Below are positions 7,201 through 9,717 of a stretch of 9,717 bases of DNA, piece after piece. Every line of letters starts with the position of its first letter. Position 1 is the first letter of the stretch. The notes beneath the pieces are model-generated. The model worked only from the letters and a program-made list of their open reading frames with translations, was not told the DNA's origin and ran no database searches. Location of the stretch: assembly GCA_937894565.1 (NCBI GenBank), contig CALBHK010000198.1:1-9717 (forward strand), written 5' to 3'. The translations under genes and the position numbers were made by a program. The stretch is from an uncultured Chlamydiae bacterium (GTDB lineage: Bacteria > Chlamydiota > Chlamydiia > Chlamydiales > CALBHK01).

Positions 7201-9232
7201 TTTAAACGACATCTGGACGCCTTTCTTAGCAGAATGCTTTACCACTTTCTACGCAAAGCTGCATAAAGAAAATCAACTATTTATTGAGCCCCAAAAAGAA
7301 AATCGTTACGAAAATTTAATTAAAAACATTTCAAGTTTAAATCTTTTGACTAATCTTTTTTCTCTTTGCCTTCATAAAGAGCCACCTTACGAAGATGCAT
7401 TCTCCTTTATAAAACGCCTTAAAACACTACTAGAAAATAAACCTGAACTAAAGGATGAGAAAACGTTTATCGACATCGAAAAAGCTCTAAACCGTTATTT
7501 TTTAGACTGCAGCACGCACTTTCTTGAAAAAGGAGCTACCCGAAAAAATTGGGGCTATTTAGTAGAGCTTATGTCTCAAATTTCTACACACCTGCAAGAT
7601 AAGTCCAAAAAATTCAATGAATCCATAATTAGTAAGATCCTTTTTCATCTTGCTTTATTTGAAAATGATCTAAATGTTTTCAATGAACTTTACGATATGC
7701 ATCTCAAAAATAAAAACAACCAAGACTCCATCTCTTTCTTACAGCTACTGTGTTCCAATATCAACTTATATCTAAAAAACTCTTCTGAAATTGAAATATA
7801 TCTAGCTTCTTATCAACAAACTAATTCTATTAAACCTTCATCACAAATAAAAACAACGCGAGAATTAGACCCCTGGGAACCCATAAAATCTTATTTGACC
7901 AACATTTCAAACAATAAATACTATTCAACGTTAATTAAATTAGAAAAGCAAGAGATCAGAGCTTTGTGCGATCATGATTTTAATCCAAAATTAAAAATAT
8001 TTTATTTAAAGTTAAAAGATATTATTACAAGCCTTATAAAAAAAGATACCGATCTATCAGGCTGCATCCTTCTTTCATTAACTTGGACATTGAAACAACT
8101 TCAAAATGGAAATCAGCACGCTTTAGCTGAGTTAGTAAATATCAAAAACGAATTATTTGAAAAAATAAAAAGAGAAAAGCTAGAAAAAACAATCAAAGAA
8201 AATGATAAAGCATTATTGGTACAATTAACTTACGCAAGTAGCGTATTGCAAAATAAAAAGCACAAAGAAAATGAATTTGAAAAAAAATTCATCCTTTCTA
8301 TAGATAAAAAAAGTATCGACTTTTGCTGTTTTTATTTGATCCATGAAGTGAGTTTATTTAAAAACTCATTTTCTCACGCTTTTATTTACGAAATTTTTAA
8401 AAAAAATGACATAAGTTCATTCTTAGAAGATTTTAACAATCGTGTTGATAATGAATGGTTAAAAGAACATAGACCCCAGATCATCCGGACTTGGATCATC
8501 CAAATGTTATTAAAACATTTTGAAAATATTAAAAGTCCAGTCGTTGATCATACACTTTTATATCCCTCACTTATACACGTATATGCAGCTCTTAAAAATT
8601 ACTTTTTCTTCAAAACATTCAACCTACCGTTAATTGAAGAGTTGCTTAACTTTAGATTGATCATAAATTCATTCTATGAAATCACAATGAAATTTTATTT
8701 CCAAAAAACGAATAAAAAATCTGCCAAAAAGCTTAGCGAGTCCTATTATAAATTAAATGAAGCTTTTTTACTTTCAATCAAAAATGAAACTCAATTAGCC
8801 CGCTTTAATTATAGTGCCTCTGATTACGCATCCGAAGTTGTCCAGATATTTGATCAATTAGCTAGATCCCCCTTAAGAACCCTACTTCCAGAATTCTGGA
8901 AAGAAAACATCAATGAATGGCAAGAATACCCCCACCTATTACTTTGCGAATACCCAGAATATGGAGGGCTCACAAACAATCACTGTCTATTAATGGATCC
9001 AAATTTTATGAATATTCTAAATATAGCAGAAGAAAAAATGAATGGGGGACAAGGAAAATCAAACCTATTATTTTACAAATTTCCAGAATCTGGAAAAGAG
9101 CCCACCCTTTATACATCCGTCTGTCAAAACTTCATTCACATTCTAAATGAAAATCAGATAACGATTACCGATGAAATTCTTCGAAATACACCTCTTATAG
9201 AAAAAAAATCCAACTCAAAACAAAAAAACTAA
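3806..9232 (+). CDS. Giant (1808-residue) protein of unknown function, first of a tandem paralogous pair
   Basis: I do not recognise this as a named family. It is soluble-looking, rich in Lys, Leu, Asn, Ser and Phe, with no Sec signal and no membrane helix. Visible layout: a conserved N-terminal region (1-160, nearly repeated in the next gene); a stretch at 98-221 with nucleotidyltransferase-like elements VVGSS (98-102), NDLDVRI (149-155) and TVDYCQF (215-221); a charged Asn/Lys-rich linker (about 290-335); two diverged internal repeats (374-628 and 645-888); a long, mainly helical scaffold (about 890-1690); and a distinct C-terminal segment with more aromatic and glycine residues (1695-1808). 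The ATG at 3806 is chosen because the paralogue starts at the equivalent codon, although no Shine-Dalgarno is present. The gene is markedly more A+T-rich than the MATE gene (15 G/C in 6541-6600 against 30 in 3241-3300). A secreted effector or large scaffold is possible but unproven. Confidence 0.93.
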   Translation: MENITNKNNLISFEISDQQILQELLTKLGVFDEKGIYQEDSIEILENLTAKPNALLTDFLSKPQDILYSKLNIEKKEAFSLWDFYKETNDTKTSLFQVVGSSALYFLGYDNLVEQLKKVRVKKNQQSLWDLLPLNIQHALKELCQKRGNDLDVRIQKKDQKYLNSLLNTAEQFLIKKLKPSSEQLFIDNFYTNRKVMSNENTFWTIQSFYYGNCTVDYCQFVKAPRTYRFIKEALLLEVDLDKDQIELKTKNPIILIQSLLNVILKNSQSDLNNLLEDNDLGMLAYNQSRFETCSRDEDEKNLIKQVFKENNKQNNTAKLEKILKTTHKKHSNKSLSLLVCLLLNSLRICAPYIDEEQLFSAMKQEISFSEKKSYIHTLCTMLLQKIDFEKISAVVQVLAFAALHHKVFIDKKKICLVKHREVEHLQIGNENSILLKWDIEKALKVVEEHFNSLSPFFSSCLLDLIEPLNLSEREIFFIAAHGAGEFELASREFSLLNKKSKALLGRIFSNPQIPLKEKNIYLSTEFSLKKDEEELSFLLTDLNHFFGKCEQLPDTAPFPESVIEQILKSKDNYPHLIGAIPLRKIHLVWQKEFQNVKENQNKLLFFINAIEFYHQFKLPHQLESITLSNPSNTEPFLKIDSKSSYIHTLCEMLLKSIDLEKINAALQVAFFVSMHESSSKSSNQPFVVIQIGEEKGIFLKCDIKKAIKVVESHFEVLSDFLPQLIEEPSLSAEEILFIAGHEAKDTNCALKMSKWIKVSVRNLERFLSHSNIPKNQKISYLLGVLNFKNSSDDISAPLSTLNTLLIKSKRNACKLDLPKWCLELIWNNQEHYPHIFSQFSEKMIKEFCNTEFKLIKDLKDQFNFINEKINFYKKNNLSIDFQDLTIPLYTNLYKQSFFSEAAQLRALYKNNKEVQCKMPLKTFLKKKTNKQKVNLLENKNFAEVLSLIHCSDQLQKTQLLKNCDQPLSKLLSEMVKEPFQKLNWKTLKQYLKDLPQTKMILDQKLNEFCLTASSIEEIELLQYHSKHSEILFQAAKRLKENLILSKKCFELIFKTKSTNYLIEEIDFIEFFCAYEDELSLLWLMENLPTISKLFSSAKEENLLKALDKTAEKLISKISTLEQNQKFFNTLFLNDIWTPFLAECFTTFYAKLHKENQLFIEPQKENRYENLIKNISSLNLLTNLFSLCLHKEPPYEDAFSFIKRLKTLLENKPELKDEKTFIDIEKALNRYFLDCSTHFLEKGATRKNWGYLVELMSQISTHLQDKSKKFNESIISKILFHLALFENDLNVFNELYDMHLKNKNNQDSISFLQLLCSNINLYLKNSSEIEIYLASYQQTNSIKPSSQIKTTRELDPWEPIKSYLTNISNNKYYSTLIKLEKQEIRALCDHDFNPKLKIFYLKLKDIITSLIKKDTDLSGCILLSLTWTLKQLQNGNQHALAELVNIKNELFEKIKREKLEKTIKENDKALLVQLTYASSVLQNKKHKENEFEKKFILSIDKKSIDFCCFYLIHEVSLFKNSFSHAFIYEIFKKNDISSFLEDFNNRVDNEWLKEHRPQIIRTWIIQMLLKHFENIKSPVVDHTLLYPSLIHVYAALKNYFFFKTFNLPLIEELLNFRLIINSFYEITMKFYFQKTNKKSAKKLSESYYKLNEAFLLSIKNETQLARFNYSASDYASEVVQIFDQLARSPLRTLLPEFWKENINEWQEYPHLLLCEYPEYGGLTNNHCLLMDPNFMNILNIAEEKMNGGQGKSNLLFYKFPESGKEPTLYTSVCQNFIHILNENQITITDEILRNTPLIEKKSNSKQKN
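4925..5689 (+). repeat. Internal protein repeat R1 of the giant gene (residues 374-628)
   Basis: R1 begins SYIHTLC at 374 and matches R2, which begins SYIHTLC at 645. Shared blocks include MLL..ID.EKI, QIG.E..I.LK.DI.KA.KVVE.HF, LS..EI.FIA.H.A, YPH (574) and an FIN plus I.FY stretch ending near LESITL. In the opening 25 residues 18 are identical. The DNA has diverged, so the duplication is old. Confidence 0.85.
5738..6469 (+). repeat. Internal protein repeat R2 of the giant gene (residues 645-888)
   Basis: This is the second copy of the R1 unit. SYIHTLC is at 645, QIG.E..I.LK.DI.KA.KVVE.HF follows, then LS..EI.FIA.H.A, and YPH at 833; it ends near FQDLTIP. The offset from R1 is 271 residues at the start and 259 at YPH, so R2 has lost a net 12 residues. 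No third copy is apparent upstream or downstream. Confidence 0.85.
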
Positions 9233-9235
9233 TTA

Positions 9236-9715
9236 ATGCAAAACATAACAACCAAAAACAATTTAATTAACTTTGAAAAATCAGATCAACAAATTTTATT
9301 AGAATTACTTAACGAACTTGAAATACTTGATAAAAAAGGCATATTTCAGGAAGGTTCTATAGAAATCCTAGAAAGCATGACTGTTAAACCCAATGCTTTA
9401 TTAACCGATTTTTTATCTAAACCGCAAGACATCCTCTACTCTAAGTTGGGTATAGAAAAAAAAGAAGCTTTCTCTCTCTGGGATTTTTATAAGGAAACAA
9501 ATGTCACCAAAACCAGTCTCTTTCAAGTGGTGGGCAGCAGCGTGTTTTACTTTCTAGGCTACGCTAATTTAGTGGAACAGTTAAAAAAAGTAAGAATAAA
9601 AAAAAACAATCAATCTCTTTGGGCTCTGCTCCCCTTAAGCATTCAACATGGTTTAAAAGAGCTCTGTCAAAAAAGAGGAAACGATCTGGATGTACGCATC
9701 CAGAAAAATGATCAA
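9236..9715 (+). repeat. Tandem gene duplication, right copy of the shared 5' segment
   Basis: This is the partner of 3806-4285. The gap-free alignment, the identical distance between motifs and the conserved A9 tract (9598-9606, matching 4168-4176) show that it arose by duplication of the whole 5' end of the preceding gene. The duplicated unit may extend beyond the window. Confidence 0.95.
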
Positions 9716-9717
9716 AA
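9236..9717 (+). CDS. Second giant paralogue, 5' part only (truncated by window end)
   Basis: An ATG at 9236, three bases after the stop of the first giant gene, opens a frame that stays open for 160 codons to the end of the window. Its product starts MQNITTKNNL and aligns gap-free to residues 1-160 of the first giant protein with 133 identities. It keeps the VVGSS element (98-102) and NDLDVRI (149-155) unchanged. No Shine-Dalgarno is visible, and the preceding bases are A-rich coding sequence of the first gene, so translational coupling or leaderless-like initiation in an A-rich context is likely. The two genes are almost certainly co-transcribed. Function is unknown, as for the first copy. 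Its full length, and whether it carries the internal repeats, cannot be seen here. Confidence 0.94.
   Translation, partial: MQNITTKNNLINFEKSDQQILLELLNELEILDKKGIFQEGSIEILESMTVKPNALLTDFLSKPQDILYSKLGIEKKEAFSLWDFYKETNVTKTSLFQVVGSSVFYFLGYANLVEQLKKVRIKKNNQSLWALLPLSIQHGLKELCQKRGNDLDVRIQKNDQ

Noticed and set aside
9041..9061. NGGQGKS (residues 1746-1752) as a Walker A (P-loop) nucleotide-binding motif
   Set aside because: The first glycine of GxxxxGKS is missing (a Met occupies the place), and no preceding beta strand or Walker B is evident.

Overview
This window looks like part of the chromosome of an AT-rich, host-associated bacterium, most plausibly an environmental chlamydia (an amoeba symbiont of the Parachlamydiales type). 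The lineage is inferred from three things: a DUF47/PhoU-like gene directly upstream of a PiT phosphate permease, the arrangement known from chlamydiae (CT691-CT692 in Chlamydia trachomatis); a divergent MATE-type transporter; and giant, lysine/leucine/asparagine-rich tandem paralogues of the kind seen in amoeba symbionts. Other intracellular gammaproteobacteria are not excluded.

Layout. Positions 1-141 are non-coding and hold an imperfect hairpin (2-40) and a possible terminator for the minus-strand operon. Positions 142-2231 (minus strand) are a two-gene phosphate operon: the PhoU-like DUF47 protein comes first and overlaps the PiT permease by 4 nt (ATGA). Positions 2232-2359 are a divergent, very AT-rich promoter region. 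Positions 2360-3763 (plus) encode a 12-helix MATE-family exporter. A 42-nt spacer follows. Positions 3806-9232 (plus) encode an 1808-residue protein that I cannot assign to a family. Three nucleotides later, at 9236, a second copy of the same gene begins and runs off the window.

The two left-hand genes form a recognisable unit: a Pi transporter with its cytoplasmic PhoU-like partner. The MATE gene is separate and divergent. The main novelty is the giant paralogous pair. The N-terminal 160 residues are 83% identical between copies, with a 48-nt block of perfect DNA identity. The first copy contains a diverged internal duplication of about 250 residues. Its N-terminal region carries three short motifs, in order, that resemble the active-site elements of the polymerase-beta-like nucleotidyltransferase superfamily (GSS, then DLD, then a later hDh), although the spacing is unusual. 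Most of the rest reads as a long helical scaffold. No Sec signal, transmembrane segment or Shine-Dalgarno sequence is evident for either copy. A secreted, host-directed role is possible but purely inferred. I saw no tRNA, rRNA, CRISPR array or transposase.
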